In this document: in pieces, positions 34,470-47,120 of the stretch | Position numbering within the stretch: the first letter of the stretch is position 1 | Layout: every line of letters begins with the position of its first letter | Source: Physcomitrium patens | Lineage: Eukaryota; Streptophyta; Bryopsida; Funariales; Funariaceae | Length of the DNA: 64,000 nucleotides | Reading direction: 5' to 3' | Assembly: GCF_000002425.4 (NCBI RefSeq) | Contig: NC_037269.1 | Coordinates: 3,795,146-3,859,145, forward strand | Made by a program: the position numbers and the translations under genes | Notes under the pieces: model-generated | The model's database searches: none | What the model was told of the DNA's origin: nothing | The model's input: only the letters and a program-made list of their open reading frames with translations

Positions 34470-34928
34470 ATGGCGTCTGATTCAGAGAAGAAATCTACGT
34501 GGGATACAATCATCGATTACGTCATTCGAACTCTTGCCGAGCAAGTGGGACTGGGTATTTTTGTTAACTTCATTTGGTGGGTCATATTTACGTCTGTTTC
34601 GGTGTTGTGTTGTCGAGAACATCAGAGGAGGAGGAGACGCGAGATTTTGATACTGGATAGTGATATGAAGAATGCTATATTCCGTGACCTGATAATTCGC
34701 ATGGACACCAATCAGAGCTGCACGGAAGGACATTTTGATTATGAAGTTGGTCACTCGACACCAGATAAGACAGGTCTTAATGCAAAGATAAGTCCATGTG
34801 ATGATACAGATCCGTGGGGTTCTGATCTCAATCTCACTCCCAAAGAGCCGGATATCGCAGTGAAAGATGTCTCTTCTGAATCTTCTCGACCGCATGAAGT
34901 GGAACCTACCGCGAATAGAAATCAGTAA
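34470..34928 (+). CDS. Uncharacterised 152-aa single-pass membrane protein
   Basis: An intact single-exon frame starting in strong plant context (GAAGCCATGGCG). The product has a polar N-terminus (MASDSEKKS), one long hydrophobic segment at about residues 26-50 (LGIFVNFIWWVIFTSVSVLC), a basic cluster straight after it (RRRRR near 55-59), and an acidic polar tail of about 95 residues ending ANRNQ. Hydrophobic segment followed by arginines suggests a single transmembrane span with the C-terminal tail in the cytosol. I do not recognise the family. Length, start context and the membrane-plus-charge layout favour a real gene, but no homologue is known to me and there is no intron to support it. 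Confidence 0.5.
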   Translation: MASDSEKKSTWDTIIDYVIRTLAEQVGLGIFVNFIWWVIFTSVSVLCCREHQRRRRREILILDSDMKNAIFRDLIIRMDTNQSCTEGHFDYEVGHSTPDKTGLNAKISPCDDTDPWGSDLNLTPKEPDIAVKDVSSESSRPHEVEPTANRNQ

Positions 34929-35188
34929 GAAAACTTGAAATCCAGGACATTCCTTACGGTGCTGTAATGGGTTCGAGCAGATCGACTTCAGACCTGGGTC
35001 TCGACTTTTGCAGTCAAAGGTGATATTAATTGATGACAACTTGGGGAAGCTATGCCAAATGTCATTTGATGACAACTGGGGGAAGCTTGTGCAATAGCTG
35101 ATCAACATGTCGTTGTGCAACTCAACAATTTTCAAGCCTTCGTTTGTAGCGAGGGCACGCTATCCCAACATGCACCTAATACAACTGT

Positions 35189-35992
35189 TTGGGAACCATG
35201 GTTGGAGGTTATGCCGAGCACAGTCGTCCTACTGACGCAATCGAGGTTTATGATCAAGTTCGTCAAGAAGGTGGGAGGCCAAATGAGGTGACTTATTTGA
35301 GTATTTTGAAAGCATGCGCCTGCCCGGCTGGTGCAATCTGGGGCAAAGAAATTCATGCACATAGCAGGCGTAGTGGTTTTTAATCTTACGTTCCTGTATA
35401 GACTCGAGCATTTAGGATGCTAAAATATTCTTTTGGTGCAATGGCGGAGCGAAATGTAATCACATGGAATGTAATGACTGGTGGACCTGCACAATACGGG
35501 TATGGGCATGAAGCGTTCTCCCTTTTCCTTCAGATGCAAGAAGGGTTTGTACCAGATGCAACTAATTATTTAAGCATCCTCACTGCAACTGTACGCACTA
35601 GCGCGGGGGCTTTGCGATGGGTAAAGGAGGTTCATCGTCACACTTTCAAAGCTGGATTTGATTCAGACATGTGTGTGTAGAATGCGCTAGTTTACATGTA
35701 TTCTAAGAATGCCAAAGTTGATGATGCTAGGCTCGTTTTCGATGGAATGCTGGATCCTGATGTAATCAGGGGGTCTGCAATGATTGGTGGACTTGCACAA
35801 AAATGGGCTTGGACATGAACCCTTTTCCCTCTTTCTCGAGATGCAAAGAGAAGGAGTTGTTCCAAATGTAACTACTAATTTGAGAATCCTCGCTGCAAGT
35901 GCAAGCACAGCAGCTCAATAATAGGTGAAGCAAGTTCATAATCATGCTAGTTAAGCAGGACTTGGTTCTGATTTTCGTGTGTGCAATGCAGT
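35189..35992 (+). pseudogene. Pentatricopeptide repeat (PPR) gene relic, cut at 35,992
   Basis: Relic of a plant PLS-type PPR gene, which encodes organelle RNA-binding proteins often involved in editing. Repeats in order: MVGGYAEHSRPTDAIEVYDQ with PNEVTYLSILKACA (35,189-35,383); ERNVITWNVMTGG with PDATNYLSILTATVRTSAGA and EVHRHTFKAGFDSDMCV (35,417-35,680); NALVYMYSKNAKVDDARLVF with DGMLDPDV (35,680-35,830); a last part ending GSDFRVCNAV. The wording resembles moss PPR repeats closely. It carries internal stops (after RRSGF, after DMCV) and a frame change near 35,815, so it is not translatable as one protein. Homology stops sharply at 35,992, where a TE-like TG terminus begins; N-terminal repeats and C-terminal domains are absent. 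Confidence 0.85.
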
Positions 35993-36640
35993 GTAACTTC
36001 GCTTCACTTTGACCTCCTTTTCAATTCTGAAAACACCCAATAAAAACAACGTTGCTTGACTTGAAAATAATCTTAAAACAATCCCAAAACTGCCCCACCA
36101 AGTTACCACTTAGTTCTAAAACAAGACAGAATCAGTCTGGAATCCAATCTAGGATCCAGTCGTGTGGCGGCCCTTAGTTGCATCACGTCGCAACTTTGTG
36201 TCGCAATACGTCCTCTTGTAGCCAACACTTGGGGGTTGTCTTCCGCTAATTTCAGTCAACTGGGGGGCAACTCCGGACCCTTTCACTTAAGCCTAAATCA
36301 AACTTTTAGATTCTAAGGAACAGGGGTCATGGAGTCTCTTTCCGAGGCATCTGGGACTCATCTTCAGGTTCTAACATTCTCCACTGCACAGTGTGAACCT
36401 CAGGGGTCCCCTCACAATGTGAACCCCGGGGTAGGGAAGGTGGCCCTCCCAATCTCTCCATTCCCACCTAGCTGTTGTACTCCTATGGGCATTGGGGGTG
36501 TCTTGGCTCACAAAGCTTTAACTTCTTCTTTCTTTATGAATATTTTAACAAGCAAGTGAGAGGGTCAAACTTTTTTGACCCTCACACCTTCTTCCACTTT
36601 CAAGAGTCAATGTCCTCATTAATACACAATTTGATATTTT
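35993..36640. mobile_element. Probable repeat element edge abutting the PPR relic
   Basis: Starts TGTAACTTCGC exactly where PPR homology ends, consistent with an LTR or other repeat terminus. The block to about 36,560 is near 47% GC, unlike the AT-rich Gypsy body to its right, and includes a small palindrome (AGGGGTCCCCT near 36,403). No second copy was found in the window, so the type is uncertain. Confidence 0.35.
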
Positions 36641-38869
36641 GCTTAAGAAGTTAGTTTTTTTCAAAATTTATTTTTAAGAGATGTCTTGTACTACATCATT
36701 TTTTCTATAGGTAGCTTAAAGGCTTGTTTTTACCCAGCCTCAAGTTTATTTGTCCTTTTCTCAGGAATTGAGATTTTTTTAATTACCTATTGAAATAGGA
36801 TGCTACCTCTATCTTGTGTTTCTTGTATAACTTCTTTTTTTTTTTCTTAAAATTTTTAAAGTTCTTTCAATTCTTTTGATTTGAAAGTTTACATTTTTTT
36901 ACGTGAAACATAAAGACTTGCATCCTCACTTAGACTTTGCCACAACTATTGAATTTCTTAACTAAGACTTGCTTCATCTGAGTACTCTTCCTTATCCTAT
37001 CAAAGTGACTTCCAATTACTCAATAAGAGATCCATTTAGGAAAGGCCAATCATTCAAGCTTCATTGCTTAGAATCTTATATTTACATCATATAAACTTCT
37101 TAAGGTTTTCTTCTACAAAGTTCTCTTGACTTGGAATTCTTTCAAATCTTTTATCTCTTAAAAACTTCTTCCACCTTAGTCTTTTAAAATATTTCACCTA
37201 GACTTTTTTCAAGTAGTATTTACCTCTAACATATCTTGCTTATTTGGTGTTATTGGGATTTCTTATACTTCGGCTTATAGATACCTATATCTTTTATTAT
37301 CATATAGGATTGTGACCTTCATCTACTTTGGAGTGAAGATTTCTTCATCTTCTTTAATCACCTTCACTTGCCTCCCACAACTTTTATCAAAGAATCACTT
37401 TTAGTGATTTTTGATTTGTTTCTTTATGGTCCTCCATTTTCTATAGTCATCTACTTTTTTCTTGAAAGCCATGACTAATCCTTATATATATCTTAAGTTC
37501 ATTTCATTTATCCATTGAAACTCATGTGGAGGATAATCTTTGAAAGTATATAAGTATTGAATTCCTCTCATATTCATATATTTATCAAGTATTGCTTCTA
37601 TTTGATCCATAGTTTGATTCCACATGTCTTCTTGAGGTAGGATCTTTGCCTTGTTTTTATTGAAGCCTTTTATATCCTCTACAAACTTAAGGACATTCAC
37701 ATAAAAAATTGGATGCCACTTCAATATCTTTGGTATATCTAACATATATACATTCTTATATAGGACCTTTTCAATTTCATAAAGATCTGCCCATTTTTGG
37801 CTCTATTTAGAAGTGAGATGTGGTAGGCAAATAAAGTATTCAATCATACATTGTTTCATTTTTCATAGTGTACATCTCTCTTATATTTATTAGTTTGTTT
37901 CTTATATCTTCTTTAGACTACTTCTAGCCTAGCTTTGACAATTTTCATTATGGCCTTTCTTGTAGCTATCTACCTTACTCCTTGTATTGAATAAAAACCA
38001 AAAGTTGTTTCATCACTTTGCCTAATTCTTATCAAGTCAATTGGCCTAAAAGCATTGAAACAAAGAGCTACTTAGAAAAGTGTGTTTTCTAAAGAAATAC
38101 TTTGAATAGTATTATAACTAAAATTTGCTATGAGCAACCATTTAATCCAATTTTTATGGTTACTTGCTACATAGTGCCTTAGGTATATTGAAAGAACTCC
38201 ATTAAGTCTTTTAGTTTGGCCATTTCCTTGTGGATGCCAAAAAATTATTAGTATTATTTTGGAAGCAAATTTTTTCATCACATATTGTCAAAATTAAATT
38301 ATAAATTTCACATTTCTATCATTCATAATTGATATTGATTTTTCATATATAAAAATTCAACAATCAAAGACAAGGCTTATAATAATTTTTGAGATAGTTT
38401 TAATTTCTTCTTTTGAATCCTTAAAAAACATAATTATAGATATAAATCTAACAATCTTCTTAAATATATTAAAAAATATTAGTATAAAATTAGCTTCACT
38501 ATACTTTGATAAGCTAATTATAAAATTTAATAAAACATGTCTATAACATAGAAATAGATTTGGCAATGGTTCCAAAAGTCATACTTTTAATGTATAGAAT
38601 GTTTATTCCTTTGAAATACCAATTTTTTTTACATATTTATCTACATCTTTTCTTATAGAAGGATAATAATAAGATTTTGTCATATCTTTAAATGTGGTCT
38701 TTATACCTCTATGTTCTTCACATAAAGAATCATATACTTCATACATTATTTTTCTTCTCTACTTGCCTTATGGTATTTAGAATCTATTTTGCTTAAACCA
38801 AATAATTCCATCTCTTATAAATGAAATTCTCATAAGTCTTTACTATTTTCTTGTAGTTTTGATTTGAGT

Positions 38870-38872
<3 letters not shown>

Positions 38873-38907
<35 letters not shown>
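38873..38907 (+). repeat. Poly-T run, 35 bases
   Basis: Uninterrupted T tract inside the minus-strand Gypsy, the longest homopolymer in the window. Confidence 0.95.
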
Positions 38908-41900
38908 CAAGTGCATCTTCATCTTATTCATAACCTTTCTTAATATCTTTTATGACTATAGTATCATCACAATACACTATTATCTTTAGTATAATTTTAT
39001 CATAAAGCTTTTTCTCTATGAACTCTTCTCTTCTATTTAGTAGATTTGGCACCAAGTTGTCTTTGCCTTGTTTGTGAATAAATTCAGTATTCATTGACAT
39101 TATCACATCATAACACCTCAACTCTTTAGGAGAAGCTTAGATTTTTGAAGTAAAGTACTTAAGAGAAATGTTATCAATATATACTTTGGTTGTCCTACTT
39201 TTGAAGTAGTGTCTTTAAGCTTCCAAGCAATATAATACTATAAAAATCTCCTTCTCATATGTTGGCCACTTCAATTGACTTCTATTAAACTTCTTACTTT
39301 TAAAAAGCTAGAAGTCTTCTTTCTTGTATTAGAACTCTTCTAATTACAAAGTCAATTGCATCTATATGGACTTCAAATTCTATATCAAACTTGCAGTAGA
39401 ATAAGATGTTATTCGATACTAAAGCATCTTTTATCTCTTGAAAAGATTTTTTACATTCTAAATTTTATGAGATGATTATTTTATTCTTCTTAACAAGACT
39501 TGTGGGAGAACTAACAATCTTTGAAAAGTTTCTTATGAACTTTCTATAATAATTAATTAATCATATAAAAGACCTATTTTTTTTTTTGAATTTTTTGTAT
39601 CTCCCAACTTTAGATTCCTTCTATCTTTTTTGGATCTAGCATTAGTTCATTTCCATTGATAAGATGTCCTAAGAATTTTAACTCTTTGAAATAAAAAATA
39701 TTATTTTCCATATTGGCATAGAGTTGATTATTTTTTATTTTATTTAAGACTACTTTCAAATGTAGCTTGTATTCTTCTTTGTTCTTGGAAAAGATCAAAA
39801 TATCATTAATGTAGACTACCTCAAATTTACCACTTTTTTTAATGAAAGATAGAGTTCATCAAGATAGTAAAGGTAGCAGGAGCATTACACAATTCAAATA
39901 GGAACCATATTTGGTTTTAGAAGTAGTCTTCTCTATATCTTCTTTGACAACTCTTATTTGATAGTAACCATTCTTAAGATCAATCCTACTAAAACACTTA
40001 GTAACATTCAATCTATCCAATAAATCATGAATTCTAGGAAGTAAATATTTTTTTTTAATGGCGATCTTATTTAAGACCTTATTATCAATACATATTGTTA
40101 TTTTTCCATCTTTCTTACTTACAAAAAAGACAAAAGCTCCAAACAAAGATTTTTTTATCTAATATATTTTTTTTCAAGCAACTCATTGAGTTACATCTTC
40201 AGTTTATTTAACTCTATTTAATTCAATCTATAAGGTGCTTTACTTGGAGGTTGTATACTTGAAATTAATTCTATCTTATAATCCACCAATCTATTAGGTA
40301 GTAGTTCTTTTGGAAGTTCATTTGTTAATACATTTCCAAAATCTATTACAAGATTTTAAAGAAGTTTTACAAAGTGTAAAGTAGTCTTTAACAACTCTTT
40401 TTTATTATAAGGAAAATAATTTTTTACATTCAAAATTAAAATCACTCCTTTTCAAGTATAAAAAGAATTACTTTCTTTCTAACTTACTTTGAAAAATTAT
40501 AAAGATCCTAAATTGATATAACATGAAGGAGTTTGTGGATGATAAGTCTAATACTTTTCCATTCTTTTCAACCATGACTACTCTCACTTTGGATTTCTAT
40601 AAAAATTCTATTCTATAGAAGTCTAAGAAAGTATTTTTTATTAATACATCCTCTCTATTAAGGTTGCATATTGAGCAGTCTTCTTGGAATCTTATGTTTA
40701 TGTACTTAAACTTTATATCATGTATAACCAAGTTGGTTATTTTTCCACCTTGGAAAAAAAGTCACCTTTACTTCCTTTATTTGTTCTTGAATCAATTTTA
40801 ACCTCTTAGCATAAGTTGGACTCATAAACAAGTTAGCTATCTTTATGTCAATCAACATAGAAACTTCAATACTTCAACATTAGAACTTAAATACATGAGT
40901 TTCTTATGTAAGCTTATTAAGGTGAATTCTCCTTCAAAATCTTCTTTTCTTATCAAGATCCTCTTGCTAAGATTCATGCTTTGAAGTTCTTTTATTTTAT
41001 GAGTCTCAATTAACAAAAAAATATTAAAGTTCTCACTTATCTTTTTAGATATTTTTTTATTTTTACAATCATTAGCATAATGTCTCTTTTTTTGACATTT
41101 AAAATAAGTCACATTAGATGAACTTGCCTTTGCCTTTTTAGTATTATTTCCTTGCCTCTCTTAAGTCTTAGACTTAAAAGATTGAGGATTTAACTCCTTT
41201 TTAAGAGTTATTTTTTCCTTTATAATTTTTTGTCATAATGCTTTGCTTACTATGGCCAATCCTTTGTTCTTCTAAGTCTAATTTAGAACCAAAAACAAAG
41301 ACATCATTGGTGTTAGTTAAAATTATCACTTTCTTTAAATAACTTTTCTTTTTTATTACACTTAATTCATTACAAAAAAAAATAAGAGATATTTTTCATA
41401 ATCCAATTGAATATAAGGAAGTTGATTTTAGAATTCTCCAACATACTTAAAGAGATAGGTTTTTCTTCCTTCTTGCCTTAATTTGAAGAGTTACAACCTT
41501 TCTATCAAGTTTTTTGATTTATTCTCAAATCTCCTTATGAGTCTATTATATACTTCAATTCAAGTAGTTTTTTAGGCATAGTTAGAATTAGTTTTGATTT
41601 TTCCATCAAATCAATCCAAAACACTTTGTTCAAGTAATCTTAATAAGATTCTAATCTTGTCCATATCAAATTCAATATCATTGGTCAAATGCCAATGCTC
41701 AACTTCCTTGAAAAACTTCCTTGTGGTTCTCTCGTACTTTATGCCACTCCACTTCTTAGATTGTTCTGTTTTGATTCTATAAAAGCTTGATTTTTCCTTT
41801 TTACCTATAAGTAAAGTTTCTTTCTTTACATTCTCTCTCATCAAAGAGCCTATTAGAAGTTGATTCACTTCCATCTTTTTTTCAAATTCTTTGTTTTTTT

Positions 41901-42244
41901 CTTCTATAAGCCTCTTTATTATTTTTTCAATTTCATCAAAAAAGAGAACACTTTGTTTTTCTACTCTTGATTCTTCTATTGAGTCTCTAGAGATTTTAGA
42001 AGTTTGATTTTGTTATCTTAGGTTTCTATCCTTTCTTTCATTCTCTTCTCCCTTACTTTAAAGTTCTAGAGCTTCTTACAAATTCTTAGTTGTTCTTCTT
42101 GCTCTTCTTAGGTTGCTTCATTATAATCTATTTCTAAAGAAAGAAGAGACTTTTCTTCAAGCAATTACTTGTTTTCACCAATCTCGTTTTTTGATTTTAT
42201 TTCTTAATCTACTTGTATGTCTTTTTTACTTGTTTTCATTAAAA

Positions 42245-42285
42245 TTCTCAATAAAATTTGATTTGCATTTTTTATTTTATTCTAT
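42245..42285 (+). repeat. Left arm of a perfect 41-bp inverted repeat
   Basis: Identical to the reverse complement of 42,569-42,609, with a 283-bp spacer. The arm includes TCTCAATAAAATTTGATTTG. Confidence 0.9.
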
Positions 42286-42568
42286 ATTATCATTAACAAG
42301 TTGGTCTTATAGTTTTTTTCACCAACTTAATTAATTCCTCTTGCCTTGGCCAAAATTTCTTGTGAAAAATTTCCTTCAAGTATTCACTTTCAATTTTAAT
42401 CTTAAAAACTTTGATTGAAATGGGACTGCATTCTCTTAAAGATCTAAAATCCTTTCAATCTACAGTAACATAAATTCCATCATAAAGTAAGACAAAACCA
42501 ACTTGAACAAAATTGAACAAAATTATAAAAAATAGAATATGAAAGATAAAATAGAAAAAAAAAATAAA

Positions 42569-42609
42569 ATAGAATAAAATAAAAAATGCAAATCAAATTT
42601 TATTGAGAA
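42569..42609 (-). repeat. Right arm of a perfect 41-bp inverted repeat
   Basis: Reverse complement of 42,245-42,285. This arm is the end of the LTR core region of the minus-strand Gypsy, where an AATAAA lies on the minus strand. Confidence 0.9.
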
Positions 42610-42740
42610 AAAGGGATCAAAGTCATATCTAACTAAATGCTCCAAATAGCCTCAGTCAGTCCTATTTATACTTTATCCAACTATTCCAAAACTTTTTAGA
42701 ATATTCTTAATGATAGGTCCTATCAAAATAACCGCCCTTT
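42590..42740 (-). promoter_or_regulatory. LTR core promoter and R-like block (fossil)
   Basis: On the minus strand it reads TATAAATAGGACTGACTGAGG, then about 50 bases on an AATAAA: a TATA box, start region and polyadenylation signal in the order expected of an LTR. It is about 78% alike by eye to 51,935-52,080. Confidence 0.6.
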
Positions 42741-42850
42741 GTGAGGCCAAATTTCACCACTTGATGAAACCTATCTCACACAACAAGTCGAAGAGATACG
42801 ATTGGAGAGCTCTAAAAAATAAAATCATATTATAGAACCCGATACCAAAT

Positions 42851-43559
42851 CATATCTATTACAATATCAATTTATTAATATTATAATTTAAAATATTGGA
42901 ACTCATCCTTCTTCCTCAAGTAATGTTGATTTGCAGCACTATAGAAAAATAATTAGAAGTTAAAAAGTTAAAAAATAAAAATAATCATGTCCTCCCTTAT
43001 TAGAGAAAATTTTGACTTATAGATATTAAATTACTTCAACCGGCCTTCTTTCTCTATCAAAGTGGATTTGGAATAAAAGAAAAGAAGTGAAAATAAAAGA
43101 AAAATAATAAAATAAGAAGTTGTTAATTACTACATAGGAAGCAATGTCCTTCTCTTAGAAATTTGGACCTAATCTATCTAAATCATCTAATACAAGTTCA
43201 AGAAGTAAGATAAGATTGAATATTACGAGCAAAAGATGAAAATTACTCACTCAATGCCCTCCACATTATGTCTTGGGCCTAACACATAGAAGAATATTCA
43301 TATTATATTTTATTTTTATGTATTTTTAATAAATATAAGAATACCATATAAATCATACTATTCCACTTAACTTCATAATATTAACATCCTCTCTTGGAAC
43401 TATGAAGAAAAAGAGAAGAATAAGAGAAGAAGAAAAATTTGAGATATAACAAGAATATTATAAAAAGAAGCACTTAGCTGATATTTCAACTTTGTGGTTG
43501 CTAATAAATCACCAATCAATCGTCCTTGAGGGTTGATTAATATTGATCTTTATAGCTTC
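42851..43559. other. AT-rich inter-element stretch
   Basis: Decayed repeat sequence between two minus-strand Gypsy fossils. No gene or clear terminus seen. Confidence 0.5.
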
Positions 43560-45700
43560 CATTTTACTCTTCAACATACTATTTGACGTTAGAAAAATAT
43601 AATCCATAAAAGAATTTTGTTCCTATCATCACACTTTGTATTCCTTATAACATTCTCCTGTTGTTCATGTAAAAAATAATGAGCCATCTAAGGTCTTCAA
43701 TTGTATAGAGTTGTTGGTGGAGACATCCACCACAACATAAAGGCCAGTCCATACAACATCAAATTTTTCTGAGAATTTCATTTTTTGTGCATCTTGAAGC
43801 ATGATCTACATATCAAGAAGTAAGGGAATGTGATGTTGCACAATGTGTGATGGAATCCCTCTTAGATTCAAATAAGACCATGCAAAGATATCCCTAAATT
43901 CCATAATTAAATCTTTGTAATGAGACACCTCTTCATATATTAAATGAGAGCCAATCTTAATTAATTTGGGCTCTTCTCCCTTTAGTGCCATGTCTATCTG
44001 CTGCCAATCAAAAGGACATACATGCATAGGGTTTGTAGGTCCATGGTACCAATCCTTGGGCACCGGAGGATAGATTGGGAGATTATGGCCTACTTCAATG
44101 CCACTTGAAGTCTTTTTGAAGTGCAAAGGGGGTTGAATGTCTTCTTCTTGCATTAAAGCTTTAAGCTCTTCTAATTGTGTACCATCTATTTTAAATCGGA
44201 AGGCTTCTTTTTCTTCCACCTCCTCAACCAACGTAGCCATATTCCAACAAAAAGAATCTGAAGGCTCTTCTATGATTGATATCACTTCTAAAAAAAGTAC
44301 TGATTGTTCTTCTTCCAAATAGAGATTCTCTGCCAACTATTGTGTAAAAGTTCCATCATCTTTATAATCATATAAACCTGGTCCAATGCATTTAATAGGT
44401 CCTAGGTTTGTGGAAGATCCCACCAACAAGGATCGAGAGCCTTTTTGCCTTACTACCTTTTCTTCACCTCTCTTTATGAAGAATGCAGGCTTAATTAGCA
44501 CGGTTGTTCTATTTTCTTGAGGTCCATAAGTAAAGTATGGTCTTTTTGATAACTAATTTATAATGCCTCTACATTTTTTCAAAAAACTCTGGCCTAATAA
44601 TAGTAAATAACTGCATTCTTCTTCTTTCATCTTCACTACTTCAAAATTGAGGATATAATCAACTCCACCAGTCCTAACTCTTAAGTTCTTAATCATATCC
44701 AGTAGCTTACAACTTCTTTGGTCTGCGGTCTTTAGATTAAAAATGGAGGAGTGTGTGACTTGGAGTCTTAACTTCTACATTAAAGATAAGGGCATGATAT
44801 TGACGTTACTACCATCATCTACAATAGTACTTAATATGAATTTATCTATAATTTCTACTTCTATTTCTACTTCATCATAATTCTCCTTTGAATTAAAAAA
44901 ATCCAATTCTTCTTCTTTAATCCTTCAAGATTCTCCAAACTTCTTAAATTGCCTCGGCATTGTGGCACCTTCCTTCAATTATTTTTGCAATGAAGGCATT
45001 AGCTGGATGAGTTGTCCAAAAGATATATTTACCTTTACATAAGCTAGGTCTTTCTACAAATCATAAGGGTCTGCTAGATTGTTCACCTTGGATTTTTTGA
45101 CTTTAGTCTTTCATTGGAGGGATGCTTGGAAATCATTGTTATTCACAAATTGGAATTCATCATCATCGGATAGCTCCATTTCATATGCATCTTCAAATTA
45201 CATATCTTTTGCTGTTTTTTTAGTGGTCTTATTGAATTCTTGGAAGTGAAGTGATTCTTCTGATGAAGATGGAGATTCCACGTCTTCTACTTCTTCTTCC
45301 CTGGATTCTAAGGGAGTGGTTCTAGCACCACTTTGTGTAACTACCAAAGTTGGCAAGTATAACTTAGGTAATAAGTTCTCAATTGGCATTGCAGATATCA
45401 AATTGGCACCTTGTACTGGCAATTTTTGAGGCTCCATATAGCAATTATCTTGAGAATTTTGTCTATGTGAGACCACACCTTACAAAGTTTGTACAGCCAT
45501 TGGTGGATGATGTATTTGTTTATCATTCTCTCTATCATAATACAGATTAGGCAGCCCTTTTGGTTGTAATTCAGGCCCCAATTGCCTTATATTTGCACGT
45601 ATTAGTAATCTGGCGTAAAAATCTCGAGTAGGGTATGAATATCGCAAACCGACGATGCCTTTAAGCATGGAATCCAAATGTATCACTGTTTGTAATGGGG
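43560..45700 (-). mobile_element. Tat/Athila-like Gypsy piece on the minus strand (fossil)
   Basis: Minus-strand frames at 45,480-45,686 and 45,198-45,476 (gag tail), a protease-like block near 44,780-44,860 (VDDGSNVNIMPLSL), and 43,806-44,336 (KIGSHLIYEEVSHYKDLIME, FAWSYLNLRGIPSHIVQHHI), the linker just before reverse transcriptase in Tat/Athila-type Gypsy elements. Near 43,570-43,790 is a pol-tail block (KFSEKFDVVWTGLYVVV). Only parts of the element are recognisable; it is broken. Its GC is higher than that of the neighbouring Gypsy, so it is a different and possibly younger family. Confidence 0.75.
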
Positions 45701-46726
45701 CGTTAGTCTTGCACTCCCTCTTAGTGCTACAACATCACATACTAGTAATCTACCACAACAACATTGCGAAACTTATCTCGTATTAAGCTTCTCCTCTACA
45801 TTTCATGGATGTTTGTAGCTTTTTGCGTGGACTAGCAGAGGTCAGCAGATTGATGAGTGTGAGAGATAGAAAAAGACGAAAGTTTTTGTACGCTTGGAGT
45901 TATTACATTGCAATGAATTCATGTCAGGAAACTGATAAAATATTCACTTTGTTAGAAGGCTCATTGAGAGTCACACTTGCAAAAAACTCACTTCTTTTAT
46001 TGTGATTCTCGAACTATCAACACTATTTCGTTCAACCTCTTCTGGTATTTCATTCCGCTTTTGATGAGAGCTTTTCATTGAAATGTTGATTAAATGAACT
46101 TTGATATGTTTTAAGATTTTAATCGTAGTATCAGATTGTGTTTGTATGTATGTATGTATATGGATTTAATGAGTATTTTTTCTATCTCAGTTGATTGATA
46201 ATATATGAATATAAAATAGGTGATTATAAACGTAATGAAAAACATCTATTTATTATATAAAATATTTACTCAGTTTTTAAAAAAAATACCAATTTAAAAA
46301 ATTGTTCATAATTTAATGCTAATATTTCCAATCAATTCATTATATGATAATAAACACAATGATTTTTTTTTCTATTATTTATTTTTGTAGAGTACTTTTA
46401 TTACTATTCACATCACAATACCAATTGTACATTGATTGAATAATTTTTGGTTTCTGTTGTTGTTGTTGTTTTTATTTTTTTCTTTCTTCTTCTTAAAAAC
46501 TTTCATTCAGCAATGTTGACTGATCATACAAAAAATTTAAACTAGTGAAGTTTATCATTATTTATAAGAAAAATAAAAATCATGATATCAATAAATTCAT
46601 ATTAATACACATATCTAGAATTTCTACATTTATATAATTTTTTTGTGTATTTGTCAATACATACATTATACATACATATACAATACATACATAAATTTAT
46701 GATTGAAATAATTCTGAATATATATT
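45701..46726. other. Inter-element stretch with a small unrecognised ORF
   Basis: A patch near 45,700-46,050 has gene-like GC and an ATG frame at 45,805-46,005 (starting MDVCSFLRGLAEVSRLMS) that I do not recognise. The rest is AT-rich. It may be LTR sequence of the neighbouring Tat-like piece. Confidence 0.35.
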
Positions 46727-47112
46727 TGTATGAGTCACAATCTTGAGAATGCCAAGGATTAGTAGATTTGAACCAAAGATACAATAATTGACATAGAAGA
46801 TAACCACATTAATTATACTTATTACGATATCTAAGTTGTATTAGAGTACTTTTTACACCTTATGGTAATTTATAGTAATATATTATGGATAAATAATAAC
46901 TTTATTGTACCACTTCAGAAAGGTAGCTTTTTAGCAAGTAAGTAGAAAGAACACATATGAATTTCTTAGGATTACTCTCATTCTATTATTTCTTTTAAAT
47001 TCTCATCTAATATGATTAATTCTAATAAGTAGTTGTGCAAATAGAAAAGAATATTATATGTATGATATGTATCATCATAATACATGCTATTATTCATTGA
47101 TTTGAACCAACA
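46727..47112 (+). repeat. 5' LTR of the first Copia element
   Basis: Aligns with 51,049-51,436, strongly from about 46,850 on (shared 'ttttttagcaagtaagtag'-type block). The right edge CA is fixed by the primer site; the left edge is approximate. Confidence 0.7.
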
Positions 47113-47120
47113 TGGTATCA
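47113..47120 (+). other. Primer binding site TGGTATCA
   Basis: Exact first eight bases of the plant tRNA-Met primer site, immediately after the 5' LTR. Confidence 0.7.

Larger units (their letters stand above)
36640..42850 (-). mobile_element. Minus-strand chromodomain Gypsy element (fossil)
   Basis: Reading the minus strand from right to left: gag parts (41,611-41,874 and a zinc-knuckle-like CQKKRHYANDC at about 41,060-41,112); reverse transcriptase at 39,859-40,146 (FVSKKDGKITICIDNKVLNK, FSRIDLKNGYYQIRV) and 39,610-39,798 (FLGHLINGNELMLDP); RNase H end at 38,924-39,121 (HKQGKDNLVPNLLNRREEF); integrase at 38,072-38,281 (HPQGNGQTKRLN); chromodomain at 37,482-37,745 (IEAILDKYMNMRGIQYLY). Broken in many places and very AT-rich, hence old. 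A promoter-like LTR core lies near 42,590-42,740; the other LTR was not found. Confidence 0.85.
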
